Both the position numbers and the translations under genes were made by a program. DNA of 64,000 nucleotides, from contig VTPC01091309.1 of assembly GCA_011009095.1 (NCBI GenBank), forward strand, positions 53,410 through 117,409, in the 5' to 3' direction. Below are positions 23,411 through 38,600 of this stretch, piece after piece. Position 1 is the first letter of the stretch. Each line of letters begins with the position of its first letter. A model generated the notes under the pieces. It worked only from the letters and a program-made list of their open reading frames with translations. It made no database searches and had not been told where the DNA came from. The DNA comes from Ignelater luminosus. Lineage: Eukaryota; Arthropoda; Insecta; Coleoptera; Elateridae.

Positions 23411-23457
23411 ATGTTAACACTGACGATGCGGAGGGAAGACGACGACTCGAAGAGTGA
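23371..23457 (+). other. Upstream ORF overlapping the isoform A start
   Basis: An ATG at 23371 opens a 28-codon frame that ends in TGA at 23455-23457. It is out of frame with the isoform A start at 23411 and overlaps it. If transcripts begin upstream of 23371, this frame would lower translation of the main start, a common control for regulatory genes. Whether it lies in the transcript depends on the true start site. Confidence 0.45.
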
Positions 23458-23765
23458 CGCCTACACTCGCCAACGGTCCCGGGACAGTGCAACAGGTGGT
23501 GGCGACGAATTTGTGGATATTTCCCAAGTGCAACAGTTGTTACTCGATGCGCCTGCAAATGGAGGGCACCCTCGTGGTAGAGGACGTGAATTTCCTCCTC
23601 CTGCACCGCCGCCGCCGCCGTCGGCGGATAACCGCGGAAGGTTGCTGGACGCTTTCGCCACACCACATTACTACTATGGTGGTTACGGACAGCACCACGC
23701 ACAGCCAGCGGCTAGCGTGGACGACTTGGTCGCATTATGGTTTGCCGGCCCTTCTACATCATCAG
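23411..23765 (+). CDS. sr: stripe, alternative first coding exon A
   Basis: Codes for the N-terminus (residues 1-118 plus the first base of codon 119) of one isoform of the EGR-family factor stripe. It starts at ATG 23411; an in-frame GTG at 23393 is not a credible start. Visible features are an acidic/basic start (RREDDDSK), FVDISQVQQLLL at residues 34-45, a proline run near 62-70, a Tyr/Gly-rich stretch, and a C-terminal DLVALWFAGPSTSS. The exon ends ATCAG with GTGTGT as donor, in phase 1. It joins the exon at 32066 to form a GCT (Ala) codon, giving a 633-residue protein. The long open frame past 23765 is intron. Assignment rests on phase match, donor, position and composition; the DNA-binding part is in the shared exon. 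Confidence 0.72.
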
Positions 23766-26700
23766 GTGTGTGTTTGTTGATGAACTGCTGCATGTGTGGT
23801 GTTGTGTTTGTTTGTACCTCACACTTTGCTTTTCATGTCGTATTGTATCCTGCATTATATCTATTATACGTGTACATACCGCCAAAAATATGCGCACCAA
23901 AAAACCTGTATGGAAGTCGAAGAGGAACTTGTTTTCTTAAATGTTAAGAAGGACGTCCGGTTCGATAATGTATTCATTTACAACATTTTTTACTGAAATG
24001 CGCATTGACCAAAACTGCATACTTATGTTGATTTTAATGAATGGCTTTCGAAACTTTAAACTTAACCTGCAATTTAAAATTTTCTAGTAAGTTTCTGAAC
24101 TCATAACGGTCATTAATTAGTGACTTCCAGGTTAATCACAAAATTGCATAAATTACACAATTCTTACGCCCACGATACTGATATAATTATTGGCCATTTC
24201 AATATCACCATATAAGGTTTTACTTACATAATAATACTGTATGTATACATTCTGTTTTACACCACATCAACCTTAAAACCCACTCAATTTATTCAAAGCA
24301 CCAACGCTTTTGCTACGTCACTTCTTTATAACTGGACATGTGCACTTTTATCTATTAAGGAATAGCAAGCAATTAACACTTTATAAATTCATAGTTATGC
24401 ATATTTCAAACACGTATTTAGTCGTTTAATTTTTTACATTCATGTTTTATTGTGCAACTATAAGGACCACGCACTACTCACTACAGTCAATCCTACATTT
24501 TCCAAATGTTAATGTCAAAGTTACGCTCTAATCTTCCTCAAGCCCTCACACACTTTAACATCAAAACATCCAGTAAGGTTTTCCTTTGAATCTGTTTTAA
24601 AACGGAGACAAATTTCCATTCGATTTATTTCAATTCGTTCTGTTGCAATTTGCAAGTGGGACTTTTGTAGTCAATAATTCTCAAACGGAATAAAATATAA
24701 ATATAGGTAGTTAGTTGAATGTATTGACCATTGAACATGGAATTTAACAAGTATCATTAATAGCAACTGCAGTTATTAATGTCTGGCAATGTTATGGTCA
24801 CACCTAAATACAAGAAACTAAATTTCTAATTGAGCAAACAACAATAAATTTTCATTAACGGAAATGTTTAGATGTTATAATAAAATTGAAATTTATCTTT
24901 CTCGTATAAAAACTAAAAAATAATAATTTATTCAGAGGAGCTTAGGGATTGCATGGAAGACTGACAGAAGAAAATCGTTTAAATATCGAAATTACACAAA
25001 TAGAAATGTAATAAATGGTAGTTCTGTTTGAATTAGTTATTAATCTCTATATAAAGCCACTAATGGAACAAATATAGGTTTATCGAGTCGGAAATAGACG
25101 TGGGAACGAAAACAGGTGTAGTAGGTAATATGCCAATATTGAATTGTTACATTTTAAGGTTTGTAAATACCAGAAAATTTTCTATTTATATTAGTTCCAA
25201 GGACTCTACCCTCGTCATGGTTTCGATAATTTCAATTGATTTTTTAATCATCCTTACTTCATTGAAAGTTGGTTTACAGACCTACATTATAAGGACATTT
25301 ACATTGTAAAGAATCAATGATAACGATAACAATAAGAAATTTGTCTTGCACGTGATTTTGTGTAAAAATCAAGGGTTGACGCAAGAATTTTAAATTTGGT
25401 CTTGTCCACCAGACATTATTCTAGCCGCTTTGCGTTTTAAGTACAGTAGATAATTCTGTGCAATTTGACGTACTAGATTCTGCGGTGCCGATATTAGATA
25501 CCGGTAGGCCCAAATCTCGGTTTTGTAGAATATACTAGTCAGAATTTGCAGGGTTTTTCTCCAGTGTGCAGTAGAGTACAAAATAATTCAATTTTCTTGT
25601 AAATCAATGATGTTCGAAACTGCTAGATAATTTTAAGCAATCGATATGATCTCAGATTGATATCTAAAAGGATATGTAAGAGCAAAATTGACGCATTTCT
25701 TATTTTGTAAACACACTGGAGAAAAGCCTTCAAAATCTTGTCTGTTCCTCGACCTTACAAATTTGAAACTTGAGCGTATTGACAGTTAGCGCTAATCGGA
25801 TGAAATGAAATACAAAGATTGTGCGAAGATTATTACTTTTCGTTTAGTTTGCGAATGAGCACGCTTCGCAACTAATTCTATAATATCAATTCTTGGGGTA
25901 GCTTTGACAAACAGTAACAATAAGATAATTATTTCTGGTTTTTTCTTTCTTGCAGTTTTGATGTGTCTGGTATTGTATTAATAAGTCGTCATTCCATAAA
26001 AAGTCAAATAGTAATATTGTAGTAGTTACTGATTAAGTTCTTGGTCTCTTTTGCTCTGAAACTCATTTGATCAATTTGTTGAGGTTTGAGGTGTTTCTAC
26101 TGGGTACTTGATTTTTCAATTAACCTTGCTATTAACAACTACATTTTTTAAAGTGTATTCATTCATCTGTAATTAGTTGCAATTTGTATCTTTTTCTGGC
26201 GCTTTTAGTAATACCATAGTTGATAAAAATGAGTATCACTCGAAAAAGTTCCTAATCTCGATTTTCCTTATATTAATTTAATTAATTGGTTAAAACGGTG
26301 CTTAATTAATAAGGATAAAATTCCATAGTGGAATAAATACAAATATAAGAAATCTTTCCTTCGTTGCAAAATTTACAAGAGCACGTTAGTATTGATCTAT
26401 TTATCCCACCGCACTGACTTCTCTCTGGCAACGTTATGATTTTTTTATTAAAACATTCCAATAGGTAAATAATAAATAATAAAGGAAGGAAAGGGATTTA
26501 TTTTGGAAAGATTCCAATTTGTCAAATTTTAGGCCTACGTTTAATGCAACTTTCAAAGAACAAATAATCTCATCAATAGTTCGAGTTTGCACTAAATGTT
26601 GAATACAGTAGAAGACGATTACTATAAAATTAATCTTAATTTTGGAATAATTCACTTTTGAATAAGTAATGAACGATTTCACGAAAGATTACCAATCAGA

Positions 26701-29480
26701 TCTAATGATGCCACTTGAGAAAATTAAGGTAACTTTTTATATGCCCTGCGTAGTAGGAACTTATAAAGGCAAAGATTTGAGCATCAGCGCCGAAAGGTGT
26801 ACAAGAAATGGCCTACGAGGAGTGAAGAAACACGAAGTTTTTTTCTAAATAAGAAAGAAAGAATATCGAAGATTTGATGATGAATATTTGAAGAAAAACA
26901 AGCTGGAATTATCTTTTATACAGATTTTTGTCGGCAGAAGAGAAAAAAAAAGCAATAAAAACACAAGGTTTCTACCAAGCATACTACAAGACATCAGTAG
27001 CTGTTTTTTGTATTTTTCATACTATATTTTCACATCTAAGCACTTTCTCTGGAAATTTATTGTTAAATATACTTAGTCAGCCAGTAATCTTACGTTTATG
27101 CTTTCGTTTCTGGAAGAAAATTGAGCGATCAAGATGTAAACTTCTTTTGGAAAACCCTGTTTCTTCTTTTCTTTTTGATCCACAAAAATCTCATTAAATG
27201 CTTCAATTATGTTTGTGCAGTAAAACCGAATTGTATACCTAACTCTAAAGTCTTCTGTTTTAAAAAACCAGACGAAACCATATATTTACTAGATACGTCA
27301 GTTTCAATAGCAAACAAAACAGAAAATATGTTACTGAAACAGAAACGGAACCTAACGAAAGCTTTTATTCGGAGAAACGAGAATGAGAAGATCTATTTTC
27401 TTCGCTTTAATGTGTCTTCACATTACTTACGTTTTTTACATTCTTAACGATTTGAAAATCGTTCCATACTCACAGTTTCAAAGGACATCTGTTCAGTTTC
27501 AAACCAGAAAGTATGGTTTTCTGGACTTCAAAAAGGAAAATTAGAAAAAGAGAGGTCGCTGGTTCCATATCAAGACAAGAATTGATATACGCAGTAAGAA
27601 AATCGTGTACTCCAACAATGGCTGAAACTGTATGAAAATCACTTCTTTATAACGAATCCGCAATAAATTCCTGTATTTTATTCAGAATCGCTTTAGCTTT
27701 TCTCCTTGTTAAATTGATACTTTGCTTGTGACTTGTTGAATATCTTGAACATACTAAGATGTTTAATTCTTAACATTTTAACTAGTTTTTTTCCACAAGT
27801 AAAGCGCTTATTTATCAACTAGGGAAAATCAATAATCTAAACGTTAATTTTACGTTAAAAGAACAAAAATTAAAAAGATTTTCTTTAAATATCCCCCATT
27901 TTTGTCTAAAAGTCCTATAAATATCCTTACAATACACCGGAGTGATACAATATTCATTTCAATCTAACGTTTTATTAAAATCGAACAATAGTTTGTAACT
28001 TGGTTCCGGATATGAAATTGTACCGGAAGTGTAGTATCAGGAGAGTATCAAGATACGCAGTATGTACGGTAGGGGTTGTATATAGGGGTGATAATGGAAG
28101 GGATGAAACCGGCGTCGATGCGAGCGTCGCCATACTGCCTGGAGGGGTGAAAAACCATGAATGAACTGACGTCACTACGAGAGTGCTTTTTAATTTATAA
28201 CCTTCCCTCCGGGTTTAACGGGACGCTGCTGCATGAAATTATTTCATGCTTCAATCGCGTTTAAAATTAATTCTTTGTTAGAATAGAAGATTAAAACGAA
28301 AAACTATTCGACTTATGTTTCAACGTAAAGATTTTAGTTTGATGAGCGCATTGAATATTTCTTGGATGCAATCACAGACTCATTAGGATCTTTCGTGCCA
28401 AAATGAGAGATGTTTGGTTACATAACAGGAATACGTCAACGTCACGGGAAACCTCTAGAGTTGGTAGTTTATTCGGCGTCTGAGTCAGAGTAAAGTCGAT
28501 GCCAGCTGATGTGTATTTCGGGCCGTGATTCTACGACCCGTTGTTATTTTTAATGAGTGGCAACAGATGTTTTTCAAAAATAGTACGCGTTATTATTTTG
28601 CCACATGATGCGTATGCTATATTTGCCCGCCGCAGCGTCACAAATTCCAGTTTCAAATTAAGGAGGTGGCGACGACTGGGCATTGCTCGAAGAAAAACAC
28701 AAACTGTTTTGCTTCCCCCGTAGTTTTCAGCTAGTTCAGTTGTAATCACCACGAATTCTAAACATATTTTCAGACATTCTTATAGCTAGCGTTGTGTATG
28801 TTACGTACTACACAAAAGATCAACGTCTTTCGTGGTTTACATTCCTATTAACTTCCGATTTTCTTATTTTTTCAACCTTTTTTTAATTTTAAACTATGAA
28901 CCTTCAAGAAACTTTTAGAATTAAGTTTAAAAACGAAAATAGTAAGAGAAATTTATCGATTCAAAGTTTACAGAACGTATAAAATTTAATTTTTATATTT
29001 TCAGTAAACAGATCTAAAATACGCTTTTGTTACACAGTTAAATAAATTAAGAATAGTAAAACTATAATTAAAAGCAAAGGAAACTAGTTTTACAAGAATA
29101 GAAATTAGTAATTTTTCCAACATTTTTACTTACTGTGAGAATTCTGCGCAAAACGTATAATTTTACTTTATTCTTAAATGTTATCGTTTTTGCATCTTAA
29201 TATCACTGATTATCGTTGTTTTAATTACTTTATTTCAGTTTTTTAACAGAAAATTTGAATAAGAGGAAAATTTTCAGTTTTTAATGCTCATCACTGTTAC
29301 AGGTGTTAATATAAATATCAGAAAAGAATAGCTACAGCAAAAACCAATAATAAATGGTTAAAATCACTGTTTTTGGGCACGTTCATATTTTACTTTTCTG
29401 TTTGTTGTGTTAAGCATGTTAGAATATAATACATCTCTCATGGGATCCAAATAAAATTTGAGCGGTAGCACTATATCTAT
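23766..29480 (+). other. sr: Large intron of stripe isoform A (first part)
   Basis: Intron A would run 23766-32065 (8300 bases), so promoter B and exon B lie within it. This part is AT-rich and free of coding exons that I can support. It holds two zinc-finger-linker-like scraps (25551-25729) and a GC-richer island with a CRE and a perfect palindrome (28000-28250). An AP-1-type TGAGTCA lies near 28481. Open frames near 26.9-27.4 kb have no domain. Confidence 0.55.
28000..28250 (+). promoter_or_regulatory. CRE-bearing island in the intron (candidate enhancer)
   Basis: A block GC-richer than its flanks contains a full CRE TGACGTCA at 28167-28174. It also contains GCATGAAAT T ATTTCATGC at 28231-28249, a perfect 9-bp inverted repeat around one base whose half resembles POU/octamer sites. 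Enhancer activity is inferred. Confidence 0.35.
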
Positions 29481-29494
29481 ATCTAAGCGCCGCG

Positions 29495-29514
29495 TTACGT
29501 CACCGCGACGTCAC
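29495..29514 (+). promoter_or_regulatory. sr: Paired CRE-like sites, promoter B
   Basis: TTACGTCA at 29495-29502 and GACGTCAC at 29507-29514 lie about 145-160 bases before the predicted start site. CREB/ATF proteins bind such sites. A reversed CCAAT box (ATTGG) follows near 29574. Confidence 0.5.
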
Positions 29515-29599
29515 GTTACGGTGCCCCAGCAGTGGGGATCGCAATGGTGGGGATTCGCGGCCTCTTAATTCTATTGGCTGCAACCCTTGATTGCGACTT

Positions 29600-29609
29600 C
29601 CAAATATGG
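29600..29609 (+). promoter_or_regulatory. sr: CArG box (SRF site), promoter B
   Basis: CCAAATATGG fits the SRF consensus CC(A/T)6GG exactly. It lies 48 bases before the predicted start, with ETS-like TTCC overlapping its left edge. Vertebrate EGR1 promoters carry several SRF sites beside ETS sites, so the same input is plausible here. Confidence 0.55.
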
Positions 29610-29624
29610 AACAGATGCTCCATT

Positions 29625-29688
29625 CATAAAAGTAAAGTCGCGTTCGCGTCGCGACCAGTTTCTGAGCAGCAGTCGTGTGTGGAGGTTG
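29625..29688 (+). promoter_or_regulatory. sr: Core promoter B: TATA-like, Inr and DPE
   Basis: CATAAAAG at 29625-29632, an initiator CCAGTT with its A at 29657, and a DPE match GGTTG (RGWYV) at 29684-29688 are in canonical register: TATA-like box about 32 bases before the start, DPE at +28 to +32. The 5'UTR to the ATG at 29921 would be 264 bases. Confidence 0.6.
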
Positions 29689-29920
29689 TGCTTACGATCG
29701 ATAGTCCTTGACCACGTTTAAGTTACCGCCGTATCGACCTCCTGGTGCGCGTTCTGGCGTCTTCGCGATTTAATTTCGCCCTGACGCGTATTGTCCTCGA
29801 CTTACCCTCGCGACGAGCGGTGACGAGCAGCACACTAGTGCAGTGCGTGCTGGCGCTATAAGCCCTGCTTGTTCTGTGGTAGGCGGGCCAGCGGCAAGCC
29901 TCTCCAACCCGCCGGCCACC

Positions 29921-30245
29921 ATGATCATGGACGGGCTGGATACGCTGCCCGCACAGCACCACCATCACCATCACGCCTCCGCCTTCTTGTTGACTGAGTC
30001 GGCGGCTGCAGCTGCAGCACACCATTTCAACGTGCTAAGCTTCGATACCTGTCTCTACAAGAGCGCCGGCTCCAGCGTCGAGTCCGGCAGCAGCCCGGTG
30101 CCGGCAGCGGCCTGCTCGGCCACCGACCTCGAGTCTGCCTCTTCGGAGAACCAGACCGGAGATCTCAACACCCCCGTCACTACTTCCGGAGACATTCCGT
30201 CCTTCTTCGGGCCGTCAACTGTTGTTGAACCACCACCTATCACAG
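29921..30245 (+). CDS. sr: stripe, alternative first coding exon B
   Basis: Codes for residues 1-108 plus one base of the second stripe isoform. The ATG lies in a near-ideal Kozak context (GCCGGCCACCATGA). The product shows a His run (residues 13-18), an Ala run (28-33), a Ser/Glu-rich segment, then a stretch ending PSFFGPSTVVEPPPITG that looks conserved in insect stripe proteins. The exon ends CACAG with donor GTGAGT, in phase 1, and joins 32066 through an Ala codon exactly as exon A does, giving 623 residues. The intron to the shared exon is 1820 bases. Its promoter lies directly upstream. Drosophila stripe also has two promoter-specific isoforms, which supports this model. Confidence 0.82.
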
Positions 30246-33612
<3,367 letters not shown>

Positions 33613-34495
33613 GAATTGCCCACCGCCGAGCTGGCCCCCGGCGATTGTGTTCTCTTCATACGCGACGACTGTGATCTCGGCACCGGCAATGCTCGGCTAC
33701 TTTACGTTCGCATAGAATAGAATTGCACAACATGCAACCTGAAAACCATGATCTCCGCTGGCTGAATGCCTGTCTGTGTTGTGTGCCATTTGTGTCGTTT
33801 TTATTTATATATACATACTTTACGGAAGACTTTTGAGAACGTGTGAAAAGGGTTTAAATATTAATCCAAAAAACACGACGTGTTCTACGCTGCCATAAAG
33901 ATAATTAAATATAAATATCCTAGTTAACACTTGTTAACAAATCTATTTTTGTAAATTTTTCATTTTTTTGTTGTTATATCTCATAGTTTATCTTCTGGTG
34001 TCGTAGACATGCGAGTTGAATAGTTTTTAACATTACTATAGACAAAGACAAGTTAACAATGGCTTTAATTATTAATATTATTCTAAAACTTATGATGACT
34101 TGTTGCCAAATAACACTTTTAACTACTTTATACATTCCGTACTAGAATTTTATTTAGTTGTTGGCTAGTTAGGTTGTATTGTTTCAGTCTTAAAATGTCA
34201 ATAGTCTCAGCAGAAGTCAATATGAGTCAAGTGATGTCCTTACGCAACGCACATTCTAGACCTTATACTTTTAAATTAAAAAATGGCTTAACAAGAGACT
34301 GTAAGGCTGTAAGATAGATTTTGTGATTAGCAGAAGAATCTCCATTTGTACATTTTTATAACTTGTTACATATCAAAATTGTTAGATATGATAAAGAAAT
34401 TTATTGTAAGAATTAAGTGTAGTAGATTTTCAGATATATTCCTATTTACATTTACATATTTAAAACGAATAAATAATAAACAAAGATATCAATCT
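33613..34495 (+). other. sr: stripe 3'UTR, proximal form
   Basis: AT-rich sequence with several ATTTA pentamers follows the stop codon. Such AU-rich elements mark unstable mRNAs, as expected of an inducible factor. The end is set by the poly(A) signals at 34468-34480. Confidence 0.6.
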
Positions 34496-34515
34496 GTGAG
34501 CGAGTGAGTGATATT
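34468..34515 (+). terminator. sr: Proximal poly(A) signals of stripe
   Basis: Two AATAAA hexamers (34468-34473 and 34475-34480) are followed by a GT-rich stretch at 34493-34515, the layout of a cleavage and polyadenylation site. Confidence 0.6.
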
Positions 34516-35213
34516 TTATGTAGCGGTTCATACTTACACGAAACGCACGGTAACAGAGAACCAGAAACTCGAGAAGTATTTATTCCCAAATTTCTACTAA
34601 AGCATTGTTTACCTTTTTATCAACAAATGAATCGTAAATTCCGATAATTCTGTTAATCACAAACTCTAGCAAAGTGCGTGGTCTCGTTTAAAATCTGTTT
34701 AAACAGAAAATTGTTTGCTATGGCTTGTACCTGTTGTTGTTGTTTCAAACTGTTATATTGGATGTTATTTTAGTGGAAACTTGCCTTAACTGAAGTGTCT
34801 TGAATAACCCAAACTAAATTTATCTGGCATCTATATACAAGCTCAATATCTTGTAATTCCTTTTTTAAGTAATTAGTAGTTACCATCATCGAGCGAAACC
34901 CTATCGACTTTTCGGCGCTGTCTTCGCCATTTGCTCATTAAAAGATCGCTCGAGTGCAGGATAAGGAAAATAATAGTCGGTAACGTTAGCCGCTAGCCAG
35001 TCACATATATTCTAAGTAAATAATTGGTTATTTACAATAGGTAACATCCGATTATAGTTTATTTTGTTGAAATAATAATTTTTATAAAAAAAACGATTAA
35101 CTAAGTATCAAGTTTAAAATTGGTGGTGCTTTCCACTATAAAAATAAGCGTACAAATGTTATAGGCCTAACTATAGTCAAAAGAGAATATAAACATAACG
35201 AATGTGAATAAAT

Positions 35214-35247
35214 TGTAAATAGTGTAATAATGTTAACTATGTAAATA
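35214..35247 (+). promoter_or_regulatory. Two Pumilio-type sites
   Basis: TGTAAATA occurs at 35214-35221 and 35240-35247, 26 bases apart. As RNA these match the Pumilio motif UGUANAUA. They act only if transcripts run to the distal poly(A) cluster. Confidence 0.4.
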
Positions 35248-35589
35248 GCATAACGAATATTATTATTAAATTTACCTTTTAAAACAAAAAAAAATTGTTG
35301 AATACCCCGGCTGTTGTAATGTTTGTTGTTGCACGTGCGCTATTGAAAAGCCCACGGTCTTTTACTACTCCCTTCCATCATGCACTTTGTAACTATTTTT
35401 ATATCCTAAATATTAGATGTTACCTTTATCAAAACTATTGAAATTCTTTACACAACTCATGAGGCTGTTGTATTATGAATGTGATATTTGAATACATGGA
35501 TATTGTAAATTATTATCACAAGAACATCCCTATTTATTTGTACATGTCAAAACTTCAGTCGTTACGCATAAACTGTTCAAGTTCGATGT

Positions 35590-35650
35590 AATAAATAAGT
35601 GGTTGTGCTCATATTTGAAATAAAATCTCACTTGATCAGTCATAATAAAA
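35590..35650 (+). terminator. sr: Distal poly(A) signal cluster
   Basis: AATAAA at 35590-35595 and 35619-35624, with a TGTGCTC-type GT-rich element between and a further ATAAAA near 35645, could end a long stripe 3'UTR of about 2.0 kb. Confidence 0.4.
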
Positions 35651-38600
35651 AGCTAAATAAATTATGATGACTTTTATTTTATTCCTAAATGTACCTTCTT
35701 TAGTGTAACTTAGTAAAGTACGAGTTTGATGGTAATCAACAAAGATGAAAAGTGTGAAAAGTAAGTATCGCTAACTTTGATTAAAAATGGTTTATTTCTA
35801 CATACTAATTTGATTGAATAATTGCATAAAAAATGTGATAACTTCGATTTTCTTGCAAGCGACCACATAATAAACTTCTAAAAAAGATTGTTGAATAAAT
35901 TCAAATGAAATTCATAAAGGAATTTTCCAGTAAATCGTAATAAGTGAAACACATTCAGCCCTTATATAGTAAGTTTGACGTGCAAATTCTAGGTAAGCAA
36001 TAATCAATTTTAGCAGAAGTTGGTAGGTGCATGCTTAACTATGACAGCAAGGACATTCAGCTTAAATTCGATTTTCGTATCCTAAGAAGTTTTCTAATGT
36101 GATTGTTTCTGGTTTCCTGGTTTTTATAAAAACATAAAGACATAGACCTTGTTTTCCCTAAAAATATCAAAATTAGGCAAGCATTGATTATCGTACCTCT
36201 ATCAGACGATCGTTTCGTCCTTGTTCCGGACGCATCAGTGAAGGATAACGACGCTCAATGCTTCTTGTATTATTTTTAGTTATTTCATAATTTTGTTCAA
36301 TCACAATTATTGTTCCAGCTGTTCTTATTTTCTGTGTTTCCTTTTTTTTAGATCTTAGAACTTCATTTGTGAAATTCTTAAAAAATTTGTTTTTCCGCAT
36401 CTTGATTTTATTTTTGTTCTTATACTCGCATCTTAACGTTTATTGTTGGTACTTCTATTTACCTAATTGTATTGCTGTTTATTATTTTTTTTCAAAGCTT
36501 CTATTTATTTTAGATCAAATTTACTTTTTAATTAGAGACAAAACGCTTTAAATTTAAAAGTTCACAAAAAGTTCATATTTTGTATTGCTGCCAAAAAATA
36601 TAATTTCTTGTATTTATTTATTCATTCGCGTGCTTTAAATTTATTAAAGTTCTGTTTTTTAAGTTGTAATTTCTATTGTGAGATAAATCGGAATTTTATA
36701 CTTCGTGCATATATACAGGGAGGTACTTTGGAAAATATCGATACTGGATGAAAGTAAAACAAAACTTTATGTCTACTGCTATCTTGTAAATTAATTTTTG
36801 TGCGTGGGGTAAATAAATAAACATAACTATATAATTTATGATTTTATTCTGCATTTAGGCCTAAACCATTTGCTGAATCAACTACAGAGCAGAGTTCGAA
36901 ATTTACTCAAAAAAAAGCAAAGACGTGGATACTGCTACAGTTTATACCTACAGTCAGCGATCAGAATGATTTATAATTGTAATAATTATCAATATAACTT
37001 GCGAAAACTTTAATTGGGGTTGAAAGCTTCCAATTTCATTTGACTGCGACTTAATTAGGCAATTTTTGATTTGATCCTAAACCATGTATCCGAAAAAACT
37101 GCGATTTTTAAGGTAGAATAAACTCCTTAATAAAAGATGGTATATACGTTTTGTTTTCCTGTCTATTTCATGACTCCAATTGAGAGGATTTATACAGTCT
37201 TGCTTACAGGCAACTCAAGAAAGCTGTAATCGTTGTTTCTGTATTAATACACAAAAAAGGAGACGTGATTTATATTCACCTACTTAAAGCTCGGTAGCAG
37301 TATAATTTAAACAGTTACTTCTAAATAATTAGGCAACAGAAAAAGGTAAAAGCGCGTTGCAATTTCTCTATAAAAGGACACAAAAATAAGCTAACCTTGT
37401 AAGTTACCTATTTCTACGTATCCTCTAATACAGCAGCTTCTAATTAATTAAAAAGTTGAAATTAAACTTAAAAAGAAAAACTGTTCAATTTAACAAATTC
37501 GGCTGGGAATGACTTTGCAAGCAATATAATGAAAACGGAAGTGTGTTAAGAGTTCACTTTTTAAAACCTCCATGTCTATTCAAAACTGACCTTTAATCTA
37601 TAAAAAGAGCCTTTATGGTATTTTTCTCAATGCATCGTTTACGAGCAAAATCAGGTTTTCTACATTTATTCTTTGATTTTTGGATGTAAAACTTGGCTTT
37701 AGAAATTAGAACTTCTCGTTTGTCATCCTATTTTAAACAAGATGCTTGCTGAAATCTCTGTGTTACATGTAATTAGGCCTAAATCGATTCCCAAACAAGC
37801 AGTTGGTAACGAGCTAAAATAAAGAATTGCTAAAAAGTTAATACATTTTGTTGACAACCTCTCCAATTAGATTTGAAAAAATGAAACAATTATAGAAAAC
37901 TCAATCTAGAATTCTACCGCTTAGCTAAATTGAAGGCTTATTCAATCTACATCAGAAATATGAAATCTACTATTAGTTAAACTAATTTAAATATCATCTT
38001 TCATACGTGCTTAGCCTACATTTTGTAATTAATTCTTGATCTCTTTAAATCGATATCTCCAAAAAAAAGAGATTACTGCAAATCTGAAACGATTCGTTAA
38101 ACAGCAGGTTACTTACCGACCATGAAAATGATCTTTCCTAAAATGTTCTATAAAACTAATTAGCTTTACCTACTTTTATCTTTTTAATTATATTTGATAC
38201 TTAAAGGATTTACAAGGATAACTTCGTAAAGATAAGATTTTTGAATAATTATTACACGATTTTAGAATTTTGCAAGAAAACAAGTTGTTTGTGCGTAGGT
38301 GTAGCTAATTATTTTACACATTAAAAGTTTCGAGTAACAACTTGAAAACGTTGTAATTAAATCGTTCACCTGCAGATAAAACAAATTTGGTACCCTTTAC
38401 TTTGAACCTACGATTATTTGAACTGATTATCCAGGTAGAGTTATCCATTACAATCCCTATATAATACCGCCTACAACTTTGCAAAATCGGTAAGTATTAT
38501 TTTGCCTAACAATCAGATTAAAATTAGCGTTGTATAAAAACAACTTTCAGAAGCTTTTTAATCCATTTTGAATGGAGCTGCCGGTTACACGGGTTATGAA

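Noticed and set aside
27121-27447. 108-codon plus-strand open frame in the stripe intron
   Set aside because: No domain, no convincing splice context, overlaps another equally long chance frame.
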